DNA from: Bedellia somnulentella | Taxonomy: Eukaryota; Arthropoda; Insecta; Lepidoptera; Bedelliidae | Assembly (NCBI GenBank): GCA_963576735.1 | Contig: OY755181.1 | Coordinates: 372,001-436,000 of the forward strand | Direction: 5' to 3' | Length of the DNA stretch: 64,000 nt | Shown: positions 1-10,385 of the stretch, piece by piece | Layout of the letters: every line of letters begins with the position of its first letter | Numbering within the stretch: position 1 is the first letter of the stretch | Notes under the pieces: model-generated | Seen by the model: only the letters and a program-made list of their open reading frames with translations | Databases searched by the model: none | What the model was told of the DNA's origin: nothing | Program-made: the position numbers and the translations under genes

Positions 1-119
1 TCTATCATCTTGTCACCTATCAACTTCCAAATATGGTTGAGGAGTTTTCAGTTCTGAAGCTCTGGCTACCCTTCTTTAGAATGGCCGTGAGTATATGTAA
101 TTTATGTATGTATGTTCAT
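1..119 (+). repeat. R1-type repeat, 5'-truncated by window edge
   Basis: End portion of the R1 family, the commonest repeat here. R1 is about 240 bp; I call plus the orientation that starts near GTGTAGTGTCGGCTTAGAAT and ends in CCGTGAGTATATG followed by a (TATG)n run. This copy belongs to a diverged subfamily whose inner part reads CATCTTGTCACCTATCAACT; the same subfamily recurs at 47347 and 63265. Confidence 0.75.
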
Positions 120-188
120 TACCTCAAAGGAAACTAATAGCTAGAGTTTATACATGCATTATCAGATACCCAAACACATACCCAACTA

Positions 189-236
189 AGCCGTCTGGCT
201 TTTAATATGGTCAGTGTTCAGCTGGCACATTACCCT
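189..236 (-). pseudogene. Decayed duplicate of the DIP Ig exon
   Basis: About 48 bases match the 3' part of the exon at 315-522 at roughly 80% identity. On the minus strand the peptide CQLNTD is followed by KSQTA, as in the real exon, but a TAG immediately follows and a TAA precedes it. It sits just downstream of the real exon in gene order. I read it as a fragment of a tandem exon duplication; a dead mutually exclusive exon is the alternative. Confidence 0.6.
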
Positions 237-314
237 ATTGCGATATATGGTGTGAGTTTAGGCCAACATCTACAGTCTATATAACATTAATTAGATAACA
301 TTACAAATTCGTAC

Positions 315-522
315 CAACAACATCCAAATAAGCCGTCTGGCTCTTCATGGGGTCGGTGTTGAGCTGGCACATGTACCAGCCGCGGTCGCTCTGGCGCACG
401 TCGCTGATGTGCAGGAACCACACGCGGCGGTCGCTGTGCTTCACGGTGATGCGGTGGTTCTTGGTGATCACGTGCGTGGCGATCGTCAGGATCGTCTGCG
501 TGTCCACGCGTAGCCACGCCAC
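315..522 (-). CDS. DIP/lachesin-like Ig protein, exon 3 (second half of first Ig domain)
   Basis: Encodes VAWLRVDTQTILTI, then VITKNHRI, then DRGWYMCQLNTDPMKSQ: the C-terminal half of the first V-type Ig domain of insect Dpr-interacting proteins and lachesins. The Cys in YMCQ is the second cysteine of the domain disulfide; YMC preceded by DRG is the usual pre-F-strand signature. The acceptor is a pyrimidine tract plus CAG, with the exon starting at 522 in phase 0. The donor is GTACGA after 315, leaving phase 1, the usual phase for the next Ig exon. The stop seen in the open frame at 301 lies past the donor. Known family role: extracellular, often GPI-linked neuronal recognition proteins binding Dpr partners in synaptic wiring. 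The paralogue cannot be told from one domain. A decayed duplicate lies at 189-236. Confidence 0.9.
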
Positions 523-586
523 CTGGGAGGATTTGGAGGGGTTAGTGTTGGCATTTTGTTATGTATCTTTTTTATTATTATTATTA

Positions 587-831
587 GCTGTGTAGTTTTG
601 GCTTAGAATAGCACTACCCCATTTCTTCCGGTGGGTGTACGTAAGAGGCGACTAACGGACTTGGGGTTTTTTAAGGGATTTTTGGGCGATGCGGTTGGAG
701 ACCAACAACCTTTATTCTACCATCTTTTCCCCACTCAACTTCCAAAAGTGGCTAAGAAACTTCTAATTTCTCAGCTCTGGCTACCCCTTTTAGGGATTTA
801 TAGTCGTGAGTATATGTATATGTATGTATGT
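587..831 (+). repeat. R1 repeat, near full length
   Basis: Complete head, GGTTGGAGACC core and TATG tail. It lies inside the DIP intron, 65 bp upstream (in gene sense) of exon 3. Confidence 0.85.
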
Positions 832-976
832 TTATTATTATATTTTACATGGTCGATATTTTTTAGTGGATGAGATGGATCTGTGAGGCTGAAATACATT
901 AGGCGGGGGGAATTAACGATACAATTTCTAAGTTGGTGTTGAAAACACCTTATTTATATCTATAAAATAGTGAGAT

Positions 977-1222
977 TACATACATACATACATAAATATA
1001 CTCACGGCTATAAATCCCTAGAAGGGGTAGCCAGAGCCAAGGTATTAGAAAATCCTCAGAAACTTTTGGAAGTTGCGTGGGGAAAAGATGGTAAAACAAA
1101 GGTTGTTGGTGATGGGTCTCCAACCGCATCGCCCAAAATCCCTTATAAAGCCCCAATACCGTTAGTCGCCTCTTACGTACACCCACCGGAAGTAATGGGG
1201 TAGTGCTATTCTAAGCCGACAA
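977..1222 (-). repeat. R1 repeat, near full length
   Basis: Inverted relative to the copy at 587-831, only 145 bp away, so the two could form a hairpin of roughly 240-bp arms next to the DIP exon. Confidence 0.85.
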
Positions 1223-1791
1223 TGTTGGTGTTTACAGCAGGAAATTGGAAATTAGTAATACATACATAACCCTACGTCGTTGATGTATTACATCTAAACA
1301 TGTAAGGCGATAATAGGACTATTTTTATTTCAACATTATATCAAATCCAGAAAATAAATGCTCTTAATAATCGGTGACAATTTACTAAGGATATTCGAGG
1401 AAATTAATAAATATCTCCTTGAGAAAAGCCTACAGATATTGATACAAACGTTTTTAAGGATTAATTTATTAGCATAAGTTTTTTTTTATAAAATAAATTA
1501 CCAACTTCAGCAGAGTTATAATTTAATTGTTATAAACAGCGTTACATGAGTAACAAAGTGCAAATATCTACATTCCCATCGCATTTGTTCATTCCCTTAG
1601 TAAATCTCTACACTTTTAAAACACCTAATATCTATATTAACTTCTATCTAAGGCAACTACTGACTGCCATTTTATTTGTAAAGTGATAAAGTTTTTTTTA
1701 AACAATCTTAGTCGACAAATAATTTTAATATGTGAAAATAGTGTGAGTATATGTATGTATGTATATACAATAAATTTCAAATGTAGTAAAT
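1223..1791. other. AT-rich intron sequence, nothing recognised
   Basis: No open frame, tRNA fold or known repeat was recognised on either strand. Confidence 0.6.
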
Positions 1792-1875
1792 CCACCTAGC
1801 TTCGCACGGATAGTATAATTTTTTATGTTTCTTTTTTTTCTTTTATTACTGTTCAATTTTTATGAAATTTTGTGT
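1792..1875 (-). repeat. Helitron-like 3'-end fragment
   Basis: Contains CTAGCTTCGCACGG and a diverged copy of the next 60 bases of the Helitron-like family described at 26872-27842, ending where a SINE-A tail begins. Confidence 0.55.
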
Positions 1876-2088
1876 AATACATAACATTAAACGTAACATA
1901 AACGTTCACGCCGTTTATCCCCGAAGGGTTGGCAGAGGTACCAATACTTCTGAACTCACATGGCAGCGACATCTAGAGTCCAGAGAAGGTACCCACGTTT
2001 TGCTAGGACAGTGTACGCACGTGATAGGGGGCAGGCCTATCGCCGTTTTTGTACGAATACACTGTCACATGACTAAGTACTATATCAA
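1876..2088 (-). repeat. SINE-A, head-truncated
   Basis: SINE-A is a roughly 365-bp family with a tRNA-like head, the body motif GGCGATAGGCCTGCCCCCTA and a (TTATG)n tail. This copy has tail and body but lacks the tRNA-derived head. Confidence 0.8.
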
Positions 2089-2576
2089 ATCCAGTAACAA
2101 TATCTGTATTTGTTACAGAATAACAAACAAACAAACAAATCTGCAAATAATAGTAATCAAGCTGCAGATTTTGTAAGGGCTCTAAACATGTTTACATATA
2201 ATTTAGCCTACGAATCACAGAAATACAGTGATTTGCCGTCGGTGATACAATGTAAAACATCAGATTAATATAATTTTTGCTTATTCATGCCTTCATACAA
2301 TAATGCTGGTACCATTTCTATAACTAAATAATAATAAATTGGGCTTAAAAAGCTTATACGCTTAATTATTTAACTTTTATTGGATAGAAACTATGGAAAT
2401 TATTAATGGTAACCGTCGTTGAGAATGAAACTACTTTAAATGTATAGCAGTTTCGCACAAAGGTGTTGGAGTGACAGCCACGTAGCGGAAGTCGCAGGCG
2501 TTGGGTCCGGTGAGCGATGACTGCGGGGATTCGAGAGGGTAGGTGCAGAATTAGTTTTAAACTATTTATTATTTAG
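2089..2576. other. Intron sequence with a short GC-rich exon-like patch
   Basis: Mostly AT-rich. Around 2431-2520 on the minus strand a pyrimidine-rich tract plus CAG precedes an open frame reading SSLTGPNACDFRYV and ending at a TAG after about 29 codons. I do not recognise a family and no donor is needed if it is terminal. Treat it as a weak exon candidate only. Confidence 0.25.
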
Positions 2577-2610
2577 CAAATCTTCTCATTACTTTACATG
2601 AGTTTGTTTA

Positions 2611-2926
2611 CTCATAAATAAAAGATGTTATTAAAGGAAAGAAAAATTTCGACACTGGCGGGGTTCGAACCCGCGACCTTCGGGTATACGCCCCCGTCGC
2701 TCTGCCAACTGAGCTACAGTGTCAGTTGGCATCCAGCGCGAAATTTCTCTATCCTTTGTTTCTTTTTTACACGTTCAAGTAGTGTTTGCGTTTCCTACCT
2801 CCGAATTTTAACTAATTCGGACGGCCACTTGTCTACCTTTTCAGATAGAATGCAAATGTTGAATGGAAATGTTATTTATGAGTAATAATCCCCACATGAG
2901 GAATTCATGTCAAAAAACATTAAATT
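2611..2926 (-). mobile_element. tRNA-containing retroposon (SINE-B), complete with target duplication
   Basis: Flanked by 13-bp direct repeats ATGAGTTTGTTTA at 2598-2610 and 2927-2939. On the minus strand, bases near 2724-2650 fold like a tRNA: a perfect 7-bp acceptor stem GACACTG/CAGTGTC, a D arm GCTC/GAGC, and a T arm GCGGG TTCGAAC CCCGC. The anticodon arm has only 4 bp and an 8-base loop, so it is not a working tRNA. Unlike a normal tRNA-SINE, about 200 bp lie 5' of the tRNA part and little follows it. Internally deleted relatives are at 24357 and 28497. Confidence 0.75.
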
Positions 2927-2987
2927 ATGAGTTTGTTTAGTTGAGAGGCAATAAGTTTATATGGCTTATGGTTGGTATTATTTATTT

Positions 2988-3235
2988 GTCGTGTAGTGTC
3001 GGCTTAGAATAGCACTACCCTATTTCTTCCGGTGGGTGTACATAAAAGGTGACTAACGGTATTGGGGCTTTTAAAGGATTTTTGGGTGATGCGGTTGGAG
3101 ACCCATCAACAGCCTTTATTTTATCATCTTTTCACCACCAATGTCCAAAAGTGGCTGAGGAATTTTTTATTCTTCAGCTCTGACTACCCCTTCTAGGGAT
3201 CTATAGCCGTGAGTATATGTATGAATGTGTGTATG
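2988..3235 (+). repeat. R1 repeat, near full length
   Basis: Starts GTCGTGTAGTGTCGG and ends in a degraded TATG/TGTG tail right at the downstream duplicate boundary. Confidence 0.85.
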
Positions 3236-3399
3236 CAAATCTTCTCATTACTTTACATGAGTTTGTTTAGTTGAGAGGCAATAAGATTATATGGCTTGTG
3301 GTTGAGATTTATGGTTGGTATTATTTATCTTTTGAAATGTCGTAAGGCGGGGGAAGGAAAGTTCAGGAATGAGACATTTAATTAGCTTTTTTTTAGGCA

Positions 3400-3685
3400 C
3401 GTAGAGGGGATGGATTATTGAAAATTGGTTAAAGGGATCTATAGAGCTAGTGTGGATGGTAATGTTAGTAGAGGACAACCACAGAGGACACACTTGGACC
3501 AAATTGAGAGTGTGCTCAAAAAGGCTGGCGTCCGAAGTATGAAGAATAAAAGAGCATGTATGAAAAGATTGATGGATGTAAACGAAGCTAGAGAGGTTTG
3601 TCAGGATCGTGCGAAGTGGCGATCAGTATTTATTTATTTATGGAAAACAAACAGCTTTAACACAACAATTAGCAAAAAACAATAA
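3400..3685 (+). pseudogene. LINE remnant: C-terminal end of a reverse-transcriptase polyprotein (R3)
   Basis: The frame reads THLDQIESVLKKAGVRSMKN, then RACMKRLMDV, then VCQDRAKWRS. This (G)RP...TYLDQI...C...VC.DR..W pattern is the usual C-terminal end of a widespread insect endonuclease-reverse-transcriptase LINE. Here the last residues (normally VSAYPNG) and the TATG tail are lost; the copy at 26108 keeps them. No catalytic RT domain is present. The family clade is unknown to me, with RTE-like as one option. Confidence 0.65.
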
Positions 3686-3872
3686 AAATTTGTAGTAGTA
3701 GAAATGCTGAAGCGAAGTTAGAAGTGGTAAGGGTTACATACAAACATACTCACGTCATTTCTTACGGTGCGGTCCTAATTAAGTAGAGACATTTTAGTTA
3801 CTACTTTAATAGTCTAAATAAATATTACGTGTTTCTATTCAATCTGTGAATTTAATTATTAATTTACACAAG

Positions 3873-4041
3873 TCAGCCACTTTTTTAAAGTTGAGTGGGG
3901 AAAAGATGGTATAATAAGGTTGTTGGTGATGGGTCTCCAACCGCAACGCCCAATGCTCCATTAAAATAAGAATTTCTAATTCCTTAGCTCTGGCTACCCC
4001 TTCCAGAGAATTATAGCCGTGAGTATATGTATGTAAGTATG
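3873..4041. repeat. R1 foldback chimera
   Basis: Bases 3873-3955 are the middle of R1 in minus orientation (GTTGGTGATGGGTCTCCAAC). After a few bases, 3970-4041 is the 3' part of R1 in plus orientation with its TATG tail. The two pieces come from adjacent parts of the element and are joined head-on. Confidence 0.7.
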
Positions 4042-4263
4042 TTATACATGTATGTTTTCTATAATTAGTACACAATTTTGTTACAAAATTATGTCTAGTG
4101 GCAAAAACTAACTCGTGAACCGATATAATCTTTCACAATATTTCCTTTATAGCTTTACGGTCTAAGTTTATTGTTTTTTTAGGACAGCAATGCAAAATGA
4201 AATATTTAGTGTCTAAATCGATTAAATTTTTCTATAAAGGAACTGTGCCAAGTACTTTACGAG

Positions 4264-4485
4264 CTAGCAGCGTCTCACCGAATCCGATAGAGCTATTAGT
4301 AGTGGAGTCACGTTTTTAGACAGTTTTATACTTTTTCTATCATTTTTATATTCTCTTACGATATTGCTGAATCGACGAAAGTCTGCTTCATCATATAATT
4401 TTTGAGCCAATTCCAATATTTTGATATTTATGGCACTGTGTTTGTTTTTAATCAAATTATGTGCCAATAGGACATTAAAGTATTC
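4264..4485 (-). other. Short open frame of unknown origin
   Basis: About 74 codons open from a TAA near 4488 to a TGC-TAG end; the peptide includes LELAQKLYDEADFRRFSNIV and is lysine-rich and helix-like. It has no ATG at its start and no good splice signals were found. It could be a transposon protein remnant. Not recognised. Confidence 0.25.
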
Positions 4486-4589
4486 AAACCTTTAATTCTT
4501 AACAGCAGCGCCTTAACCCTTTACGGCCATTTTTAGCTTGCTTGATTTATGTATAATATGTTCGTTTATTTATTTTATTAATTTATTAT

Positions 4590-4829
4590 GCTGTGTAGTG
4601 TCGGCTATGCTGTGTAGTGTCGGCTTAGATTAGCACTACCCCATTTCTTCCGGTGGGTGTACGTAAGAGGCGACTAACGGTATTGGGGACCCATCACCAA
4701 CAACCTTTATTTTACCATCTTTTCCCCAAGCAACTTCCAAAAGTGGCTGAGGAATTTCTAATTCCTTAGCTCAGGCTACCCCTTCTAGGGATTTATAGCC
4801 GTAAGTATATGTACGTATGTATGTATGTA
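4590..4829 (+). repeat. R1 repeat with duplicated first 19 bases
   Basis: GCTGTGTAGTGTCGGCT occurs twice in a row (4590 and 4609) before the element continues. About 35 bp of the middle is missing. Confidence 0.8.
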
Positions 4830-5061
4830 ATTTATTATAAAGGGCTGCTAGTGATATTGCACAAATAAGGAAATAAACCAAATGTATAGAATTACAGAAA
4901 AGGTTTAGTGTACGCTATTCCAAGCCAACACTATTCCACTCCCAACGCTTTTTCGCATGGCTAAAGTATCATGTGATAAGGTAAAGTTGTGTTTCAGTTT
5001 TGTAAGTAAATTTGGCCATGTGGCTATTCTCACGGTGTTTTCCTCAATTTCACAACCCTTA

Positions 5062-5198
5062 CGCCCGATTTCTTAATTGAGTATTCCAGCTGAGAACAAC
5101 TTAAGTATCATTCTGTCGCATTGAAATCTTAACAACTGTAGAGACAAAACGATACTAAAGTCGTTCTCAGCTTGAATACTCAATTCAAAAATAGGGCG
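5062..5198. mobile_element. Tourist-like MITE, TTA target duplication
   Basis: A 137-bp element with inverted repeats of about 48 bp: left CGCCCGATTTCTTAATTGAG, right the complement of CGCCCTATTTTTGAATTGAG. It is flanked by TTA on both sides (5059-5061, 5199-5201), the 3-bp TWA duplication of PIF/Harbinger elements. It has no coding capacity. Confidence 0.7.
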
Positions 5199-5201
5199 TT
5201 A

Positions 5202-5947
5202 TTCTCGTTCGGTACATACAAACACCATCTATTTAATACTTCGGTAAGAGTAGCTTCAATATAGCAGTTTTATTATGAAGGCATGACGGCGTTCTCTTGT
5301 GGCTTTCAATACATGTTTTTCTATGAGATAAACAAGGTTATTTTTAAAAATGATAGGGCTGATGATTGTTCGCAAAACTATGTTTGTCGATCTGAAAACT
5401 AAAGTTTTTGTCTTTTTGATTGCCATTTTATATAAAATATTGATAAATAAACCATACATACGTTTATGACAAAGATTTTAAATACCTAGATTAATTTATT
5501 TGTGCTAAGGACATTAAAAATAGGGATCTTTACAGTACAAAATTTATAACTTTGTAAAACTGGCGCAAATCAATTTATTAAATCGCAATCAAACAGCTAC
5601 ATTACATAAAGTCTGAATATCGTAAAAGTTGAACTGAAAGATCAAAGTGTTATAAAACAGCGGCCATGAACATTATCGAGCGTAACAAAGTTTTAAGTGA
5701 ACTTAATAGTAAAAGTGATTTAATTTAATCCTTTCCTCCGATGCGGGAGCACAATCATCGCCGCTCTTATCACTCATTATGCGAACAATACTTTAACATA
5801 ATACTTTAATCTTTCAACTTAAATTATGATGGAATTATTTATCAAGCCATATTTATAATCATTTTCGATGGTTGATTTTCATTTCATTTCAAGGGTGGGA
5901 TCAATGATGTTACCCAATTTAAGGATGCAATACTTCAGTCCATAACT
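5202..5947. other. AT-rich intron sequence, nothing recognised
   Basis: No supported gene. An open frame on the minus strand at 5256-5459 lacks any recognisable motif. Confidence 0.6.
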
Positions 5948-5949
5948 AT

Positions 5950-6180
5950 ATACATATGCTCACGGCTATAAATCCCTAGAAGGGGAAGCCAGAGCTAAAG
6001 GAATTAGATATTCCCTAGCCACTTTTGGAAGTTCAGTGGGTAAAAGATGGTAAAATAAAGGTTGTTGGTGATGGGCCTCAAACCGCAACGCCCAAAAATC
6101 CCTTAAGAAGCCCCAATACCCTTAGTCGCCTCTTACGATCACCCATGGGAAGAAATCGGTAAGTGCTATTCTATGCCTAC
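5950..6180 (-). repeat. R1 repeat, near full length
   Basis: Starts at the degraded CATA tail and ends GTGCTATTCTATGCC. Confidence 0.8.
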
Positions 6181-6333
6181 ACCAAAGCGGTATTTTAAGC
6201 GGCATAAGTGCTTCATAATGGTGTTTTTTAGTTTGTTAGTATAAGCGTAGGTATAGTATTATACTCTTTCTCAGCTTTAAGAGCTATATTTTTAAATTTT
6301 CAACTAGTCAAGAGATGTAAATTTATTTCAATA

Positions 6334-8075
6334 CTAGTGGATCGTCCCAGCTTCGCACGGGTAGCGTTGTTTTTTAAATATCTGAGGTTTCTTTCTTTAG
6401 TCACTGCTCAAGCATTGTGAAATTTAGCGCAATGTTTTCAATTTATTAAATTTATAGCACTCCCTAAACCGTGTAAATTGGTGACTTTTAATGCGCTTTA
6501 ATGAACGGTTCAGTATTTCCGTTTAATAGCAAATTTTGGAATAAAACGCTATGAAGTATTTATAATAATCTAAAAAATAAATCATTACGTGTTGTAGGAT
6601 GCCACTACTGGCGCCATCTAGTATGTTATATATAAATTAGTAACGATTCGGTTTTGGTCACGGGCGCGATGGCTTATTTTATGTATAATTTCGGTGTTTC
6701 TCTGCCGATTTCTATGATTCTTTTTTTATTGAATAGGTAATAATGTTACCTTTTTTAAATTAGGGATGAGTGAGAGGTTTACAAACGTAAGAGTAAACAA
6801 ATATAATCAGAATGTTCCGAACTACTAAGCTATCAGGAATTACACGTGTTGTTGTGAGTCAACCGTAAAAGATAGACATAAACTGTTGAGGATTTGTAGC
6901 GACGCGCTATCAGTACACAATGACGCGCACTACATAGAAACGCTGACAGTGCAAGAAGTAACCACATTCCACAGCAACACGTCACACGCGTCATCAAGAC
7001 TCGCCACACAAATCGTACATCGCCCAATCGAAGTTTCTAAAACATTTACTATATAAGTATATGCAAGTTCCAACTTAATACAATTGGACCGCGGTCCCCA
7101 GGCATACCACCGCCTGGCGGAAGATCTTCCCTTTTCCTCCACATTGGTGACCACCGACTACAGAACGCAATGGCGTCCTTCTAAGCACAAGGAGTAATTT
7201 GGATTGGCCAGACAAGTACGAGCAGCAAAAGGATATCAAAGGACAGCAGACAAAAAGCGCTTCGAATCTACGGCTCACGAAACACGACTCGCAGCACGGC
7301 AGCAATGGGACACGCAACGGGGCACCCACACCGTGGCTATTGGAGTCAGCATTGAGGTTCCGGCACACATGGCCGTCGAGCATACACACACTGGCACGAA
7401 GATATGGAGTCAAAATTTCCTGTTGGAGGGGGAGTAATGTAGCGACGCGCTATCAGTACACAATGACGCGCACTACATAGAAACGCTCACAGTGCAAGAA
7501 GTAACTACATTCCACAGCAACACGTCACACGCGTCATCAAGACTCGCCACACAAATCGTACATCGCCCAATCGAAGTTTCTAAAACATTTACTATATATA
7601 TGCAAGTTCCAACTTAATACAATTGGACCGCGGTCCCCAGGCATACCACCGCCTGGCGGAAGATCTTCCCTTTTCCTCCACAGATTTTTTCTTAGATAAT
7701 TTCATGAAGAATATTTCCGTCATACATGATTTCTATGTAAGTTTAACCATTAAGGCTGCACACGCGACGGAAGCTTAAAAAATGTAGTAACTTCTCCCGT
7801 TTTCCCAAAATTTCCCAAAATTCCCCTTTACTACTCTGCTGGAAAGTATACAAAAACCTGTCCAGGAGTATGGAGAATAATTGTACCAAGTTTCGTTAAA
7901 ATCCGTCGAGTAGTTTTTGTTTCCCTAAGGAACATACAAACCGACAGACAGACAAAAATTTTACTGATTGCATTTTTGGCATCATTATCGATCCCTAATC
8001 ACCACCTGATAGTTATTTTGAAAATATATTTCATGTTCAGAATTGACCTCTCTACAGATTTATTATAAGTATAGA
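6334..8075 (-). mobile_element. Helitron-like non-autonomous element interrupted by an LTR element
   Basis: Same family as 26872-27842, inverted. On the minus strand it starts TCTATACTTATAATAAATC (8075) and ends CACTAG followed by T (6334). The 788-bp LTR element at 6895-7682 sits inside. Without it the length is about 950 bp, matching the uninterrupted copy. Confidence 0.7.
6895..7682 (+). mobile_element. Miniature LTR retrotransposon (TRIM-like)
   Basis: Two near-identical long terminal repeats, 6895-7143 (249 bp) and 7438-7682 (245 bp), each starting TG and ending CA, flanked by the 4-bp duplication GATT (6891-6894, 7683-7686). A TGG-starting primer-binding-like site (TGGTGACC at 7145) follows the left LTR after one base. 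A polypurine tract (GGAGGGGGAG, near 7425) precedes the right LTR. The internal region is only 294 bp; it has a 77-codon open frame (7204-7437) with no recognised domain, so the element must be moved by a partner. The LTRs differ by a 4-base indel and a few substitutions. Confidence 0.85.
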
Positions 8076-8435
8076 AGACATTCTAAATCGTAAATAATAA
8101 AAACTCCGAATGACTTACAAATGGGTAGTATTTTGAAGCAAAAACCTTAGAAAACAACAGGCTTTCATCAATGATGAAAAAATGAATTTTAATAAATATG
8201 TACATTTTCTACAAGTGATTTTTAAGAACATGTTTCTTCAATATTGTAATTTAAAATAATTTCCAACTTCTAAGGTAGGACTTTACTAAATTAAATTTAC
8301 CATAGTACAGTATAGTGGCCACCAACATGACAAAGTGCAAAACTGCACGCGTCCGTAGGGCTACAATCATAGATGTACTAATAAAACACCGTAGATAAGT
8401 TCGAAACAGGCTAAATGGCACAAAAAAGTAAAAGA
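8076..8435. other. AT-rich intron sequence, nothing recognised
   Basis: No supported feature. Confidence 0.5.
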
Positions 8436-8439
8436 AAAA

Positions 8440-9487
8440 CACAAAAAGTTTATTTTTCAAAAAAACATTTTTTTAACGTCAAAATTTTAAATTTATCATT
8501 AATCCGTTGCTTCGGACAGGGTTCCTAAAGAGAAGAAGCAACAAAGAAACTCTTTACATACACATTTTTTCAAAATATGGTCTGTACAATTTCAGTTTAT
8601 AAACATGTTTTTACTATGAAAGATTTTCTATGCGACCAAACTAGACGCTAGTTTGACATAATTAAAATAAATTGTCCATCACAAAAACCAATCACATAAC
8701 GTGAGAAGAAAAATCCTCACCAGACAATTATTCCCAGGAATAACGAGGGAAGATTATAGCTTTACGGACCAGGTCATGTGCGCGTTGGGTCCTTGTCGTT
8801 TAAAAAACTTGAACACTGTAGTAAGGTTTCTTTAAAAGCATGGCTTTAATTGCCTTTTTAAAAGATGCCACAGGCAATTCCAATATGTCAGAAGGAAGTT
8901 TGTTGAACATTTTGAGGGATAGTCCCATAAAGGAGTTACTTACTTTATTAAGTCTCCACTTCGGTACGTTAAGTTTCTCCTTATTTCGAGTGTCCCCATT
9001 TCATTTCATTTCATTTCATTTCAATATCAAATTTTTCGCTCAACGAATACCTCGACCTTAACATGTAAATAGATCGGATAGCTCGCTTTTGTAAGACAAA
9101 AACTTTATGAACATCAACCGCTTTACCTCATAATAAAATACAGTACGACATAATACTATGAAAATAACTGAAATAAACTATGCGAGCTGTTTCTATGTCT
9201 GCTATTTCTCTAATCTTACGCACGGCATACGCTGCTGAGCTCAGCCTTTTAGAAAGTGTTAGTATATGGGGTCCCCATTGCAACTTAGAATCGATTATTA
9301 ACTCTAGGAATTTTGTCTCTTTCACTAATTCTACCTTTTCACTGTCAATAACAATATTGGCATCAACTTGCCTAACATTGGGTAAAGTAAATTTAATACA
9401 TTTAGTTTTTTTGGCATTTAGAACCAGGTTATTTACAGTAAACCAATGCAATACCAGTGAGATACCTTTGAGATAGCTCATCTGACT
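8440..9487 (-). pseudogene. LINE-D copy, 5'-truncated and internally deleted
   Basis: Inverted copy of the 3' end of the LINE at 11411-15172. The minus frame 9128-9487 reads LVLHWFTVNNLVLN and ends SYCILL, matching the region just after the RT catalytic motif. About 130 bp corresponding to 14462-14575 is missing, replaced by a run of five ATTTC units near 9001-9020. The ORF tail and about 370 bp of 3' UTR with AATAAA follow to 8440. It has no catalytic RT residues. Confidence 0.85.
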
Positions 9488-9674
9488 TAGCCGCACACTA
9501 GCTGCCGCTGCAATCGTTCACCTGTTTTGACGTGTTTATTTATCAAAATAATCGAGAATGCCGACGTGTGTGATGAGATTTTGCACAAACTATAGTAGAA
9601 AAACTACTAAAATGATGGGATTACTTATCATTCGAGAGTATTATATATTTACAATGCTTGAATTATATATATAA

Positions 9675-10385
9675 TCTTTACTTATAATAAATCTGTAGAG
9701 AGGTCAATTCTGTACATGAAATATATTTTCAAAATAACGATCAGGGGGTGATTAGTGATCGATACTGATGCCCAAAATGCGATTAGCAAAATTTTTGTCC
9801 GTCTGTCGGTTTGTATGTAACTTATGGAATTAAAAACTACTCGACGAATTTTAACGAAACTTGGTAGAATTATATACTTCAGGTCATAGTATACTTTTTA
9901 GCAGAGTAGTGAAGGGGAATTTTTAGATATTTTGGGAAAACGGGAGAAGTCACTCAATTTTTTAAGCTTCCGTCGCGTGTGCAGCCTTAACGGTTAAAGT
10001 TTTAGAGAAATTATGTATTACGGAAATATTCTACATAAAATTGTGTGAAAAAATTCTCTGAACAGATTATGTCTATCTTTTATGGTTGACTCACAATAAC
10101 ACGTGTAACTCCTGATAGCTTAGCAGTTCGGAGTGTTCTGATTATATTTGTTTACTCTTACGTGTATAATACTCTCACTCATCTCTAATTTAAAATTGCT
10201 TACATTATTACCTATTAAAAAAAAGAATTATCGTAGAAATCGGTAATTCTGATTGTTTGTTTGCATGGGCTTTTTTGTGAAGATACTGAACCGTTCATAA
10301 AGCTGTACTATTCAGGAGTGCTACTCGTATAATTTATAATCATTGCGCTAAATTTGACAAAGGTTGAGCAGTGATTGAATCCGTA
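9675..10385 (+). repeat. Helitron-like element, 3'-truncated
   Basis: Starts TCTTTACTTATAATAAATCT and follows the family sequence (GTCCGTCTGTCGGTTTGTAT near 9798) up to GAGCAGTGATTGAA, where similarity stops before the CTAG end. Confidence 0.65.

Larger units (their letters stand above)
2577..3330. repeat. Short local duplication giving filled and empty sites
   Basis: The stretch from GCAAATCTTCTCATTACTTT to the GGCAATAAG region occurs twice: at 2577-2985, split by the SINE-B insertion, and at 3236-3330, uninterrupted. The second copy is the pre-insertion form of the first. An R1 element at 2988-3235 lies between them. Confidence 0.75.

Noticed and set aside
2648..2725. Functional tRNA gene on the minus strand
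   Set aside because: The acceptor, D and T arms fit, but the anticodon stem has 4 bp with an 8-base loop and no proper U33, and the unit lies within a retroposon with target duplications.
5256..5459. 67-codon minus-strand gene
   Set aside because: Lysine-rich frame in AT-rich DNA without recognisable domain or splice context.
7075..7413. Minus-strand 112-codon gene in the LTR element
   Set aside because: It spans the LTR and internal region in antisense and has no recognisable domain; a shadow frame.
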